NCBI GenBank assembly: GCA_015660995.1
Contig: JACTUC010000001.1
Location: 62,001 to 126,000 of the forward strand
Direction: 5' to 3'
Length of the DNA: 64,000 bases
DNA from: Candidatus Methanomethylicaceae archaeon
Lineage (GTDB): Archaea > Thermoproteota > Methanomethylicia > Methanomethylicales > Methanomethylicaceae
Shown here: positions 48,962 to 59,114 of the stretch, piece after piece
How the letters are laid out: the number at the start of each line of letters is the position of its first letter
How positions within the stretch are numbered: position 1 is the first letter of the stretch
The notes under the pieces: generated by a model
Database searches by the model: none
Seen by the model: only the letters and a program-made list of their open reading frames with translations
Told to the model about the DNA's origin: nothing
Made by a program: the position numbers and the translations under genes

Positions 48962-49900
48962 ATGCCCTACCCTGTAGAGATCATCAGTGCAGATGAGAAG
49001 CATCAGCTCTATTCAGAGTTGATGAAGAGCTCGCTGTTCACAAGGAAGGCAAATGTCTATGGTTGCTGTATCAAGTTCCTGACAGGAAGCAAGTCCTACG
49101 CGGACATATGGTCCGACAACTTCTACACTGCCGATGAGAACAACCGCTCCCACGGCAGGTTGCTTGCGGTGGAGGACCTGAGCCAGTCGCTTAGCGTCAA
49201 GTACGATCCGCTAACAAAGACCGCCTTCGCATACAATTTCGACTACTACGGTTGGATAAAGAGCCTGGCGTTAGCTATAACAGGAGATCTGCTCGAAGAC
49301 GCTCATGATATCCACTCCATCCATGGTGCCGCTCTGGATGTCAATGGCTCAGGCGTGGCGCTCATCGCTCCGAGCGGAACCGGAAAGACCACGCACAGCT
49401 GGGGGATGCTCAGGAACCCCGGCGTCAGGCTTGTGGCTGACGATTGGTTCTTCGTAAGGCTTTACCAGAAGAGCGCGATCGCCTACGGCTCAGAGAAAAA
49501 CTGTTACGTTGATGCCGACTTGGGCAAGATCTGGCCAGAGTTCCACGAGATTCTCGAGAATGTCGTGCTGGACAAGCGCGGGCGGGCTGTCGTTAACGCA
49601 AGGTGGGTTGTTGGCGCTGACGGAGTAGTCCCCATGACTACAATGAAGAAAGTTGTCCTCCTCAAGAGAGACCCCTCAGATCCCTCCATCATTAGAGAGA
49701 TCACGAAGGAGGAGGCGCTGAACATCTTGGTGAGCAACGATTTCTACAACCCGCACCTACTCGTGAAAGACAAGAGGAAGCTTGCCCTAAGGGCCTCGTT
49801 CTTCTCGGATCTCCTTGGTAAGATGAGGGTGTACATGGCGAACACCTCCGAAGCTCCAGCAACTGTTCAGGAGTGCATCTTCAAGGCTGTAAGTGCGTGA
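48962..49900 (+). CDS. HPr kinase/PEPCK-like P-loop protein
   Basis: ALIAPSGTGKTTHSWGMLRNPGVRLVADDWFFVRL. Confidence 0.65.
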   Translation: MPYPVEIISADEKHQLYSELMKSSLFTRKANVYGCCIKFLTGSKSYADIWSDNFYTADENNRSHGRLLAVEDLSQSLSVKYDPLTKTAFAYNFDYYGWIKSLALAITGDLLEDAHDIHSIHGAALDVNGSGVALIAPSGTGKTTHSWGMLRNPGVRLVADDWFFVRLYQKSAIAYGSEKNCYVDADLGKIWPEFHEILENVVLDKRGRAVVNARWVVGADGVVPMTTMKKVVLLKRDPSDPSIIREITKEEALNILVSNDFYNPHLLVKDKRKLALRASFFSDLLGKMRVYMANTSEAPATVQECIFKAVSA

Positions 49901-49979
49901 GCCGCTCTCGACCCTGATCATGCGAATATTTGAATATCGATAAATATCGGTCATTTCTTTCTAAAGAAAGGTAACCGTT

Positions 49980-51251
49980 ATGCAGCGGAAGCACCTTATC
50001 TACGTGCTCTTGGATGGCCTCGGCGACCTTCCAGTGAAGCTATTCAAAGGGAAGACCCCGCTCGAAGCCGCACGCCACCCCTTCATGAATAAGCTCGCAA
50101 AAAAGGCAAAGACTGGTGTGGTCTACACCGTGGGAAAGGGAATTGCACCGGAGTCCGACGTTGCAGTCATCAGCATGCTGGGATATGACCCCATCAAGAC
50201 TTACACAGGAAGAGGCCCGATCGAGGCCTTCGGCGCAGGGATGAACATGGAGAAAGGTGATCTCGCGGTTAGGTGCAACTTTGCAACGGTCGACGAGAAG
50301 ATGAATATACTGGACAGACGGTGCGGGCGTTCTCTCACTACGGAGGAGGCGGTAGTCCTAGCTGAGGCTGTCAATCGTGGCGTGAAACTGGAGAGCCACC
50401 CCGCCAGTTTCGAGTTCAGGAGCACAGTCGGGCACAGGGCGGTGTTGCTAATTAAGCCTGAAGGAGCCAAGCTCTCAGGCAATGTCTCAAACACGGATCC
50501 TGCCTACCAGAGAATGGCTGGGTTAGGGCTGTCGCTGAAGGAGTTCAAGAACACGGTGATCAAGTGCGAGCCCCTCGACAAGACGCCAGAGGCAAGACGG
50601 GCGGCTGAACTGCTCGAAGAATTTACTGTAAAGAGCAATACGGTCCTGAAAGGCCATCCTGTAAATGCGAGGAGGGTATCAGCTGGAAAGCTACCCGCCA
50701 ATGCTGTGCTATCAAGGGACGCTGGTTCGTGCCTTCCAAAGTTCAAGCCAGTGACAGAGCAGTACGGTCTTGAATTCGCGTCAATGGTGGAGATGCCTGT
50801 CGAGCGGGGCATTGCCCTCCTTTGCGGAATGGATCTAATCGAGCTACCCAAGCCATCTGGCGATCTGCGAATTGATTACAAGAAAAGGGCAAAGATGGCG
50901 TGTGAACTGGCTGCGGCTTATGACGTCATTTATATCCACATCAAGGGTCCGGATGAACCAGCACACGATGGTGATTGCGAGTCAAAGAAGAAAGCGATAG
51001 AGTTGATCGATGCCCACTTTTTCAAGAACCTTAAAGTGGATCTAGAGAACGTTGCTGTGGCAGTTACAGCTGACCACTCAACGCCATGCACCCTAAAGTC
51101 ACACTCGGACGATCCAGTACCGTTCATGATTTCAGGTTGCGGAATAAAAAGCGACGGTACGCGTGTGTTTGGCGAGCGGGAATGCAGCAATGGCTCGCTA
51201 GGCGTTATGAACGGGCAGGAATTGCTGCGGCGAATCTTCACTCTGCTGTAA
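49980..51251 (+). CDS. apgM: 2,3-bisphosphoglycerate-independent phosphoglycerate mutase, archaeal type
   Basis: HLIYVLLDGLGDLPVKLFKGKTPLEAARHPFMNKLAKKAKTGVVYTVGKGIAPESDVAVISMLGYDP; VAVTADHSTPCTLKSHSDDPVPFMI. Confidence 0.92.
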   Translation: MQRKHLIYVLLDGLGDLPVKLFKGKTPLEAARHPFMNKLAKKAKTGVVYTVGKGIAPESDVAVISMLGYDPIKTYTGRGPIEAFGAGMNMEKGDLAVRCNFATVDEKMNILDRRCGRSLTTEEAVVLAEAVNRGVKLESHPASFEFRSTVGHRAVLLIKPEGAKLSGNVSNTDPAYQRMAGLGLSLKEFKNTVIKCEPLDKTPEARRAAELLEEFTVKSNTVLKGHPVNARRVSAGKLPANAVLSRDAGSCLPKFKPVTEQYGLEFASMVEMPVERGIALLCGMDLIELPKPSGDLRIDYKKRAKMACELAAAYDVIYIHIKGPDEPAHDGDCESKKKAIELIDAHFFKNLKVDLENVAVAVTADHSTPCTLKSHSDDPVPFMISGCGIKSDGTRVFGERECSNGSLGVMNGQELLRRIFTLL

Positions 51252-51304
51252 TTTCGACAATCTTTTATATGTCGAGGTCTTGCCCATTTCTGAGGAAAAA
51301 GAAG

Positions 51305-51556
51305 ATGACGGCGCAAAAAAGACTCTACAGATCTAGAAAGGAAAGGTTTTTGGGCGGTGTCTGCGGCGGCTTTGCCAGTTATTTCAATGTGGACCCCACT
51401 ATCGTTCGGCTTATTTGGGTAGTGTTGTGCCTTGCTTGGGGCGCAGGAATTCTTCTCTACATCATCGCATGGATAATCATACCGCTAGAACCTCAGCTAA
51501 ATGCGACAACTAGCGCAAGTGGAACATCTACGGCGCCGTATGCAAACAATTCGTAA
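51305..51556 (+). CDS. PspC domain protein
   Basis: KRLYRSRKERFLGGVCGGFASYFNVDPTIVRLIWVVLCLAWGAGILLYIIAWIIIP. Confidence 0.88.
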   Translation: MTAQKRLYRSRKERFLGGVCGGFASYFNVDPTIVRLIWVVLCLAWGAGILLYIIAWIIIPLEPQLNATTSASGTSTAPYANNS

Positions 51557-51676
51557 GTGGCTAATACTCAGAGGCATGGTGCTGGCACGATTATCGTTGC
51601 TCTCATTGAAACCCTCCCACTTATTGCGGGCATTTAACCGGGATTTCTAATCAGAAAAAATGGCAGTCAGTTAGTA

Positions 51677-52531
51677 CTATTGCCGCCTCAGCCGCTTTCT
51701 AAAGTGCTCAGCCAGTCTAATGGCCTGCGTGGTCTCTCCTACATCATGTGTCCTCACAACGTGCGCCCCATTGAACACAGCAACTGCTGTAGCTGACAGC
51801 GAACCGTAAAGTCTCTCCGAAGGGTCCTCCAAGCCAAGAATCTCCCCTATAAACGACTTCCGCGAAACCCCGATGAAGACTGGTCTACCAAGTTCCCTTA
51901 GCCTCTCCAAGTTAGCAATTATAAGCGAATCCCTTTCGTACCAGGGCATCTTCCCCTTCCTGATGAAGCCTATTCCAGGGTCAAGCAGCACCTTCGATCT
52001 TTTGACCCCCAAAGACAGGGCTTTTTCGAGCTTTTCCTTCAGGCTGTCCGTTGTGGACTGGATTGGATCAGATCCGTTCTTTGAGTCCTTAGGTAGCATG
52101 ATGATAGAAGCATCATATTCAGAAGCGATCTGAAGAATCCTGCTGTTTGTTTCCCCGGAAATGTCATTGATTGCAGTCGCACCCGCTTCAACGGCAGCTC
52201 TAGCCACTTCTGCCCTCTGGGTGTCTGCTGAAATGGGGAGATCAAAATCCCTTGAGAGCGCTTTCACAACTGGCACAAGCCTCCTCTCCTCCTCCTTTGC
52301 ACCTATGGAGGCTTTCAGGTAAGGAGCGGTCGACATCCCACCAACATCAATCGCATCTGCACCGGCCTCAAGCATGCATGCTGCTATCTTAAGCGCGTCC
52401 TCAGGTCCGCAAACCACGGAGCCCTTATAGAAGGACTCAGGGCTGAGGTTGATTATCCCGACAACCCTTACCGGGTGGCTGTCGCCTACACTAAGCCTCC
52501 CAAGAAATCCGGCAATCCTTTCCATATACAT
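51677..52531 (-). CDS. folP: Dihydropteroate synthase family protein
   Basis: VVGIINLSPESFYKGSVV...GADAIDVGGMSTAPY...INDISGET...LDPGIGFIRKG...GVSRKSFIGEI. Confidence 0.88.
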   Translation of the reverse strand: MYMERIAGFLGRLSVGDSHPVRVVGIINLSPESFYKGSVVCGPEDALKIAACMLEAGADAIDVGGMSTAPYLKASIGAKEEERRLVPVVKALSRDFDLPISADTQRAEVARAAVEAGATAINDISGETNSRILQIASEYDASIIMLPKDSKNGSDPIQSTTDSLKEKLEKALSLGVKRSKVLLDPGIGFIRKGKMPWYERDSLIIANLERLRELGRPVFIGVSRKSFIGEILGLEDPSERLYGSLSATAVAVFNGAHVVRTHDVGETTQAIRLAEHFRKRLRRQ

Positions 52532-52669
52532 TGGATCGCAATATCCCGCTTAAAAGAGTCAGGTCTCCAATGGTCAATTACCATTTAGAATAGATGAAAA
52601 ACAGAGTAAAGCCTTTATATGAACAGTAATTAATGCATAAAACTGCAAATCCAGTTCTGGGGGATTGTC

Positions 52670-53200
52670 TTGGATACCTTTGACGCAATCCAAAGAAGGC
52701 AGTCCGTCCGTTCCTATCTTCCGACGCCTGTGCCTGAAGGTTTGCTCTCGCGAGTTCTGGAGGCTGCTCGCCTAGCGCCGTCGGCATCGAATAGGCAGCC
52801 TTGGCACTTCATAATTGTCAAGGACATTGGAAAGCGTGAGGCGATAGCAAAGAGTGGCCTCTATGGCAAATTCATGGTCGGATCCCCCGTCGTCATTGTG
52901 GGTTGTGGTGATAAGGAGGTTTCGCCAAAATGGTATGCTATCGATACGGCCATAGCTCTCGAGAACATCGTCATCGCTGCTGCCGGCGAAGGGCTCGGCA
53001 CCTGCTGGATAGGCAGCTTTGAGGAAGCCACAGTGAAGGAGCTCCTCAAGATTCCTGAACGCTATGGTGTTGTGGCAATGTTGACCTTGGGATACCCAAA
53101 GGAAGGCTTAGACGTTAATTGGAAGACCTTGCGTCTTTCTAGGAATAGGAAGAAGCTTGAAGACATAACTAGCCTAGAAGAATTCGGAACACCCCTATAG
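52670..53200 (+). CDS. Nitroreductase family protein
   Basis: AIQRRQSVRSYLPTPVPEGLLSRVLEAARLAPSASNRQPWHFIIV. Confidence 0.9.
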   Translation: MDTFDAIQRRQSVRSYLPTPVPEGLLSRVLEAARLAPSASNRQPWHFIIVKDIGKREAIAKSGLYGKFMVGSPVVIVGCGDKEVSPKWYAIDTAIALENIVIAAAGEGLGTCWIGSFEEATVKELLKIPERYGVVAMLTLGYPKEGLDVNWKTLRLSRNRKKLEDITSLEEFGTPL

Positions 53201-53219
53201 ACAAGGACTGTTCTTCTAA

Positions 53220-53672
53220 TCAATCACTTTCGCTCTTACCCATCTTCTTCAGAGCAAGGGCTCTATTCTCCAAAGCGCGTTGGAAATGAGGGCTGATCTC
53301 CAGAGCCATGTCGAAATACGGTATGGCATCCTCATACCTCTCAAGCCTCATCAAGGCTACCCCCTTTCCCTCCCAGGCAAAGGCGGTAATGGGATCGAGC
53401 TGAATGGCCTTGTCGAAGCAGTCAATCGCCTCCTGATACTTTCCAAGGTTGACGAGAGCTACACCTTTGCCTCCCCATGCGATCGCGTTCTGTGGCTCCT
53501 TGCCAATAGCCTCCTCAAAAAGCTTCAGAGCCTCTTCGTTGTTGCCACTCTGTAGATGGAGACGCCCAACTGTCATCAACTCCTCCATGTTCATATGGAT
53601 CAACATCTTTACTAGCGCGCAGATAACTAAGCCTTGCGCACAAACTCCATCAGAAAAGCGATATTCCTCCAT
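53220..53672 (-). CDS. Tetratricopeptide repeat protein
   Basis: Successive TPRs: NAIAWGGKGVALVNLGKYQEAIDCFDKAIQLDP, TAFAWEGKGVALMRLERYEDAIPYFDMALEISP. Confidence 0.88.
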   Translation of the reverse strand: MEEYRFSDGVCAQGLVICALVKMLIHMNMEELMTVGRLHLQSGNNEEALKLFEEAIGKEPQNAIAWGGKGVALVNLGKYQEAIDCFDKAIQLDPITAFAWEGKGVALMRLERYEDAIPYFDMALEISPHFQRALENRALALKKMGKSESD

Positions 53673-53717
53673 AACCTTTTTAATGTAAGTATTTTCTGAT
53701 CATAAGGGGACATTCTC

Positions 53718-54203
53718 TTGGCAGTAAAAAAGGATCCCTCGATTGGCAGAGTGTCCGTATTCGTTGAAGCTAGTTTCGATTACTCACACTTCCTGCCCGA
53801 AAATGACAGGTGTTTCCCGCTGCATGGGCACACATCGCTTGTCAATCTCGAGATCAACGGGGAGCTTCTAGCAACTGGAATGGTTATCGATTTCATCGAG
53901 GCCAAGAGAATACTCAAAGAAACGCTTTCTCTGCTTGACCACAAGCTCGTGACCAATAGGGCAAACGCAAGGTCAGAGGGCAATGGTAGGATTACGGTTT
54001 CATATAAGGACTTCGAGTTCCACCTACCTATGACTCAAGTCTTCCTCCTCGAAGGAGAGGCGACCTCTGAGAGCATCGCGCTGGCAATAGCAGAAAAAGT
54101 GATAGGAAGGATGCCCAAGAATATAGCGTCTATCAAGCTCACAATGACTGAGGGTCTTCGAAAAGGCACAGTCATAAGGATCAAACGGAGCGCAAAAGAA
54201 TAA
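53718..54203 (+). CDS. 6-pyruvoyl-tetrahydropterin synthase / QueD family protein
   Basis: FDYSHFLPENDRCFPLHGHTSLVNLEINGE...GMVIDFIEAKRILKETLSLLDHKLV. Confidence 0.85.
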   Translation: MAVKKDPSIGRVSVFVEASFDYSHFLPENDRCFPLHGHTSLVNLEINGELLATGMVIDFIEAKRILKETLSLLDHKLVTNRANARSEGNGRITVSYKDFEFHLPMTQVFLLEGEATSESIALAIAEKVIGRMPKNIASIKLTMTEGLRKGTVIRIKRSAKE

Positions 54204-54226
54204 CAGATCAGGCCTATCTATATAGC

Positions 54227-54937
54227 GTGTATCAGGAGGTCACCAGAACATTGCCCCAGCGGAAAGAGGTCCAGGATGAACTTGCTGAGATCCCCGTGGA
54301 AGCTGGAATATCCAATCTCCACACGATCTACAGGTGCGGCGGGCTCGTGTTTCCAATCGCGCTGACGGTAACGGTTCCTACCAGAAGTCGTGGTGCACAC
54401 ATGAGCAGGCTCGTTGGGGCAGTCCTAAGCAATACAGAGGGTAGGAACATCGAAGATGCACTAAGGCGCGTCTGTCGGGAAGTTGACATGACGCAGAATG
54501 GCTGCAGGGTAAGGTGCGAGTTCAGTTACCCATTTGAGGACCAGTTCATGGAAGTCTCGATAGAGCTTAAAGCCGTAGGAGGTATAAAGTACGCTTTCAT
54601 GAAGCACGGGATTACGGCATGCCCATGCAGCAAGGAGGAGTGCGGGATCGGTCACATGCAGAGGTCTCGCATTCGCCTCGAACTGTCATCTAAATCAGTG
54701 ATCGACTTTGTCGAGGTGGCAAAGAAGCTGGATTCTTGCTTTTCCGCCCAACTCTCTGAGCACCTCAAGAGGGACGAAGAGGCATCCAGGATATTGGAGG
54801 CGCAGAGTAGGTCGCGCTTCGTAGAAGACCTTGTCCGCGAGTGCCTGAAGCTCTTCCCTAGTGCACAGTTTATTGAGGCAAGAAGCTTCGAGTCAATCCA
54901 TGCCCATGACGCTATTGCCTTCTGGAGAAGGCAGTGA
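54227..54937 (+). CDS. GTP cyclohydrolase FolE2/MptA family
   Basis: VPTRSRGAHMSRLVGAV...YAFMKHGITACPCSKEECGIGHMQRSRIRLEL. Confidence 0.85.
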   Translation: MYQEVTRTLPQRKEVQDELAEIPVEAGISNLHTIYRCGGLVFPIALTVTVPTRSRGAHMSRLVGAVLSNTEGRNIEDALRRVCREVDMTQNGCRVRCEFSYPFEDQFMEVSIELKAVGGIKYAFMKHGITACPCSKEECGIGHMQRSRIRLELSSKSVIDFVEVAKKLDSCFSAQLSEHLKRDEEASRILEAQSRSRFVEDLVRECLKLFPSAQFIEARSFESIHAHDAIAFWRRQ

Positions 54938-55572
54938 GGAGCGGCGCGAACCAAATGGTATTAGCAACCATCCAGATCCTCTTGGCTGGGGTAGGGCTCG
55001 GCCTCTCTCTAGCGGTCCCACCTGGCCCCGTGAACGCAGTAATTGCGGTCCAGTCCTCCACAAAGTCCCTTATGAGCGGTTTCTCGGTCGGCTTTGGAGC
55101 CATGACCGCGGACGCGATCTTCCTGATTATCACTTATTATTTGGGCGGGCTGGTCATTGTCAATGACGCGATACGTGGCATACTATCAATCATAAGTTGC
55201 GCTCTTTTGGCGTACATGGCCTATCTGACATACGTCTCGCTGCGCAGCATCGGCCAGCTGGCTGAAAGAGGCAGAAAAAGCGCGCGACTGCCATATATAT
55301 CCGGCCTCACGATTGGCCTCACGAATCCTTTGCAGATCACTTGGTGGCTCAGCGTCGGTCTCTCCCTCATATCCAGTATCGGTCTCATAATAATAGTAGG
55401 TTTCTTTGCAGGAATCCTGCTTTGGATCACGCTCTTCCCCTTGGCAATGCGTTGGGCCTCAAGCCGGGTACCTTCTCTATACCGATGGGTCGTCTACGCT
55501 TCCACATTCCTCCTGCTGGCTTTCTCCGCATGGTTCTTATACAACGGGATCGCGATATTTTCAAAATTTTAG
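54934..55572 (+). CDS. LysE family translocator
   Basis: AVPPGPVNAVIAVQSSTKSLMSGFSVGFGAMTADAIFLIITYY; 6 TM segments. Confidence 0.85.
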   Translation: MRSGANQMVLATIQILLAGVGLGLSLAVPPGPVNAVIAVQSSTKSLMSGFSVGFGAMTADAIFLIITYYLGGLVIVNDAIRGILSIISCALLAYMAYLTYVSLRSIGQLAERGRKSARLPYISGLTIGLTNPLQITWWLSVGLSLISSIGLIIIVGFFAGILLWITLFPLAMRWASSRVPSLYRWVVYASTFLLLAFSAWFLYNGIAIFSKF

Positions 55573-55650
55573 ACCAGACAGCCATAAGTGGAGAGCATAA
55601 CCATAAATTGCTGTTCAACACTTTTATCCTTAAAATATGGGGCCTATCTC

Positions 55651-56112
55651 ATGATGCTCTACTTTGATGGCCTCTGCGAACCGTTAAACCCTGGTGGGGT
55701 AGCTACCTACGGTTTTGTCGTTTACGACAACAACAAGAAGCTGCACGAAGAAGGAGGCGTTGTCGGCGCTGGAATGAATGGCGAAGACGTCTCCAACAAT
55801 GTAGCCGAATACACAGCGATGATAAGGGGCATGGAACGTATTACCTCATTTGGTCATCACGGTACGCTTCGGGTGCGCGGGGACAGCCAGCTTGCCATAA
55901 GGCAGGTCACCGGAAGGTACTCAGTCAGGTCGAAGCGCCTTATCCCCCTGCACAACAAGGTCATGGAATTGAAACGCAATTTCACTGTTGTGAAGTTCGA
56001 GTGGATCCCTCGTGATCTGAATGAGGAGGCCGATGCCCTCAGCAGGAAAGCCTTCGATAGCTTCCTTGCGAAGAACCTCCAATCCTACGTGGACTACTAT
56101 AAAACGAAATGA
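55651..56112 (+). CDS. Type 1 RNase H (RnhA-like)
   Basis: LYFDGLCEPLNPGGVATYGFVVY...NVAEYTAMIRGMERI...LRVRGDSQLAIRQVTG...EWIPRDLNEEADALSRKA. Confidence 0.88.
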   Translation: MMLYFDGLCEPLNPGGVATYGFVVYDNNKKLHEEGGVVGAGMNGEDVSNNVAEYTAMIRGMERITSFGHHGTLRVRGDSQLAIRQVTGRYSVRSKRLIPLHNKVMELKRNFTVVKFEWIPRDLNEEADALSRKAFDSFLAKNLQSYVDYYKTK

Positions 56113-56423
56113 ACTTGCCGCACGAGCATCAAAAAAAGGAATTTTAGGGTCATGAGCTGGCAAAATCCATGACGAAATGCGCCATTGAACTGACACAATC
56201 TTCAAAGCCCTTCTCATCGCCATGACAGAATAGCAGTAGCCTAAAGGTAGCATAGAATTTTCAGAACTGGCTGGTGGACTGGCACGGCAAGAGCATGATT
56301 AGTCGCAACATGGCCTTCCGAACATTTCCATCCCCCACACGCTGGAATAGCAGCCTATTATCTGGTATTCGCAATGATGTTCCACTCTGGAAAGGTTTAA
56401 AATAAACTAGCAACTTTTGGGGG

Positions 56424-57347
56424 TTGCTGATCATGGTGCTGCATATGAAGTTCGCAACATTCGAAGACAAAAAAAGGACGTTCCCCGGAGTTATAAAGGA
56501 CGATCTGGTCATTAAACTTGGCTCCCTCCTCTCTCTAAGGGATTTAAACCTATCCGATTCAAACGATCTTCTTGCATTCATATCAAGATCGGACGAGACG
56601 ACTACGCGCCTCCTCAAGGAGGAGCTGTCATCGATCTCTGCCTCTGCAATATCCGCAATGGTGAAGAGTGGCGATGCCATGAAGCTTAGTAGGGTGAAGC
56701 TGAAGGCTCCGCTTCCAAGGCCGCCTGCCGTGTTCTGCCTAGGTTTCAACTACAGGTCGCATGCCCCGGAGCTCAAGCGGTCTGTACCAGAGGTTCCGGT
56801 CACTTTCATGAAGCCCTCAGCTGCCGTGGTCGGACCGGATGAAGATGTAGTGCTTCCGAAGGTGGCAAGCAGGGTGGACTACGAAGTTGAGCTTACAATA
56901 GTCATGGGCAAGGGAGGGAGGAATATCCCGAAGCAAGGAGCTTACCGCAGTATCTTCGGATATACCGTGCTCAATGACATCACAGCAAGGGACATCCAGC
57001 AGAGGGACTTCTCGCTCGCGAGGCCATGGCTAAGGTCTAAGGGGTTCGATACCTTTGCGCCATTAGGCCCATTCATTGTTACCCAAGATGAGATCGGCGA
57101 TCCAATGGACCTGGAGCTGAAGCTTGTTGTCAACGGGCAGGTAAAGCAACAATCGAGGACGAAGGAGATGATCTTTGACATTCCATCCATAGTCGAGTAC
57201 ATCTCCTCATTCACAAAGCTGGAACCTGGCTCTGTCATCGCGACTGGTACCCCTGAGAAGATCGGGCAACTGCACGATGGCGACATAATCGAGGCATCCG
57301 TAGAGAAGATTGGAATACTCCGTAACCGTGCAGTACTGGAGAGGTAG
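56424..57347 (+). CDS. Fumarylacetoacetate hydrolase family protein
   Basis: VFCLGFNYRSHAPEL...DYEVELTIVMGKGGRNI...GYTVLNDITARDIQQRDF...IATGTPEKIG. Confidence 0.9.
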   Translation: MLIMVLHMKFATFEDKKRTFPGVIKDDLVIKLGSLLSLRDLNLSDSNDLLAFISRSDETTTRLLKEELSSISASAISAMVKSGDAMKLSRVKLKAPLPRPPAVFCLGFNYRSHAPELKRSVPEVPVTFMKPSAAVVGPDEDVVLPKVASRVDYEVELTIVMGKGGRNIPKQGAYRSIFGYTVLNDITARDIQQRDFSLARPWLRSKGFDTFAPLGPFIVTQDEIGDPMDLELKLVVNGQVKQQSRTKEMIFDIPSIVEYISSFTKLEPGSVIATGTPEKIGQLHDGDIIEASVEKIGILRNRAVLER

Positions 57348-57410
57348 TTCCTTCGAGCCTGATGGCTGCATTAATCTCCGCTAGGTCCGGGCACACCTTT
57401 TTATATATGA

Positions 57411-58607
57411 TTGGTCTTCCGCTCTAAACTGAGAGGATTAGCAATGGACTACGATGCCATTGTCGTTGGCGCTGGCCCAGCTGGACTCATGGCAGCGAGG
57501 GCGATCGCCAAGAAAGGCTTTTCGGTGCTTATCCTTGAGAAGGACCGGGATCTCGGTACGAAGGCATGTGCTGAAGCAGTCTCATTAGCCGCCTTCGAGA
57601 CTGCGGGAATCAGCCCAACTCCTTCTATAATCTCCAATAATATTAATGGCGCCATAGTCTATCCCCCTGATGAGAGCAAGGGAATAAGGATGGTGGGTGG
57701 CTCCAACAAAGGGTTCATACTCAACAAGCCATTATTCCTCTGCGCCCTTGCCAGCGAGGCTGTGGCAGCCGGCTCCGACCTGCAGATGCGAGCGGAGGCG
57801 AAAGAGATCATAATGGAGGGTAGCTGGCCAAAAGCTGTTACATACGAGCAGAGGGGTGAAGTGAAGAGGGCCGGATTCAAGGTACTGGTTGGAGCAGATG
57901 GCGTGGGTTCACTTGTCGCGAGGAGCTGCGCCTTCAATATGGAGGGCAATGAGCTTATCCCCACAATGCAGTATGTCATGGTGAACTGCAACATACCTGA
58001 GAAGGACATGATACGCACCTACATGGGCAACGATATAGCTCCTTTGGGCTACGCTTGGGTGTTCGCTAAAAATGAGTACATGGCCAATGTAGGCATTGGT
58101 GTCAGAGGAGTTCCTGCAAAACAATACCTGGACAAATTCATTCAAAACCACCCTGACATGTTTAAGAATGCCAAAATTGTTCGGGAGGGAGGCGGGGGCG
58201 TGCCAATAGGAGGGCAGATTCCCGAGATTGTCAAGGGCAACGTAGTGCTATGCGGAGACTCAAGCGGGCAGGTAATACCGATCACGGGGGGCGGCATAAG
58301 GACAAGCATGGCAGCGGGGAAATGCGCAGGGGAAGCCATTGCCGAAGCCTTGGAGGCCAAAGACCTCAGCCTTCTGTCGAACTACCCCGAGAGGTACAAC
58401 GAGTACTGGGGCGCCAGGATCATCAGGAGCCTAAAGGTTCTCAAGGCGCTGGAAAAGCTCAGCGATGATGACCTCAACCTGCTTGCGGGGTTGATTACTG
58501 GGGACGATGTTGTGGATCTCGCAAATGGTCTTGACATCAGAAGGGTCGCGTCCAAGCTGTTGAAGCACCCAGTTGTTGCGATGAAGATCGCTTCTAAGCT
58601 CCTATGA
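57411..58607 (+). CDS. Geranylgeranyl reductase family FAD enzyme
   Basis: DYDAIVVGAGPAGLMAARAIAKKGFSVLILEKD...GADGVGSLVAR...LCGDSSGQVIPITGGGIRTSM. Confidence 0.85.
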   Translation: MVFRSKLRGLAMDYDAIVVGAGPAGLMAARAIAKKGFSVLILEKDRDLGTKACAEAVSLAAFETAGISPTPSIISNNINGAIVYPPDESKGIRMVGGSNKGFILNKPLFLCALASEAVAAGSDLQMRAEAKEIIMEGSWPKAVTYEQRGEVKRAGFKVLVGADGVGSLVARSCAFNMEGNELIPTMQYVMVNCNIPEKDMIRTYMGNDIAPLGYAWVFAKNEYMANVGIGVRGVPAKQYLDKFIQNHPDMFKNAKIVREGGGGVPIGGQIPEIVKGNVVLCGDSSGQVIPITGGGIRTSMAAGKCAGEAIAEALEAKDLSLLSNYPERYNEYWGARIIRSLKVLKALEKLSDDDLNLLAGLITGDDVVDLANGLDIRRVASKLLKHPVVAMKIASKLL

Positions 58608-58636
58608 GAGGATTTCATTTTTCTTTTTTTAACGGC

Positions 58637-59110
58637 TCACTCCCCTATTACTTCGATGACTACTCGCCTGCCAGATCTCGGGCCATCAAGTTCTAGGAAA
58701 AAGACGCTCTGCCACATCCCCAAGGTGAGTGATCCATTTTTTACCGGTATAACTACAGACGGTCCAGTGAATGCTGCAGCTAGATGTGCGGCAGCGTTGT
58801 CATCAATCCTGTCGTGTTGCCAGCTGGAACCGGAGCAGAAATCGTCAGAAGCCTTCTTCAGAATATCCTCCCTGAGACCGGCTTCGTTCTCGTTAATTAT
58901 TATGGCGCTTGTCGAGTGCATGGAATAGACGACACAGATTCCGTTATTGATCTCACTCTTCGTGACACCCTTTGACACTTCACCTGTAATGTCCACAAGT
59001 TCCTTCTGGTTGATTGTATCGATACGGATCTCCCCCAGCTTCACATTCAACGTGCTCCCCACTGTAAGTTGAGGTGGACGTTCTAAAAAGGTGTTTGATG
59101 GTGTACGCAA
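58637..59110 (-). CDS. YjbQ family (secondary thiamine-phosphate synthase-like) protein
   Basis: GICVVYSMHSTSAIIINENEAGLREDILK...NAAAHLAAAFTGPSVVIPVKNGSLTLGMWQSVFFLELDGPRSGRRVVIEV. Confidence 0.88.
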   Translation of the reverse strand: MRTPSNTFLERPPQLTVGSTLNVKLGEIRIDTINQKELVDITGEVSKGVTKSEINNGICVVYSMHSTSAIIINENEAGLREDILKKASDDFCSGSSWQHDRIDDNAAAHLAAAFTGPSVVIPVKNGSLTLGMWQSVFFLELDGPRSGRRVVIEVIGE

Positions 59111-59114
59111 TAGA

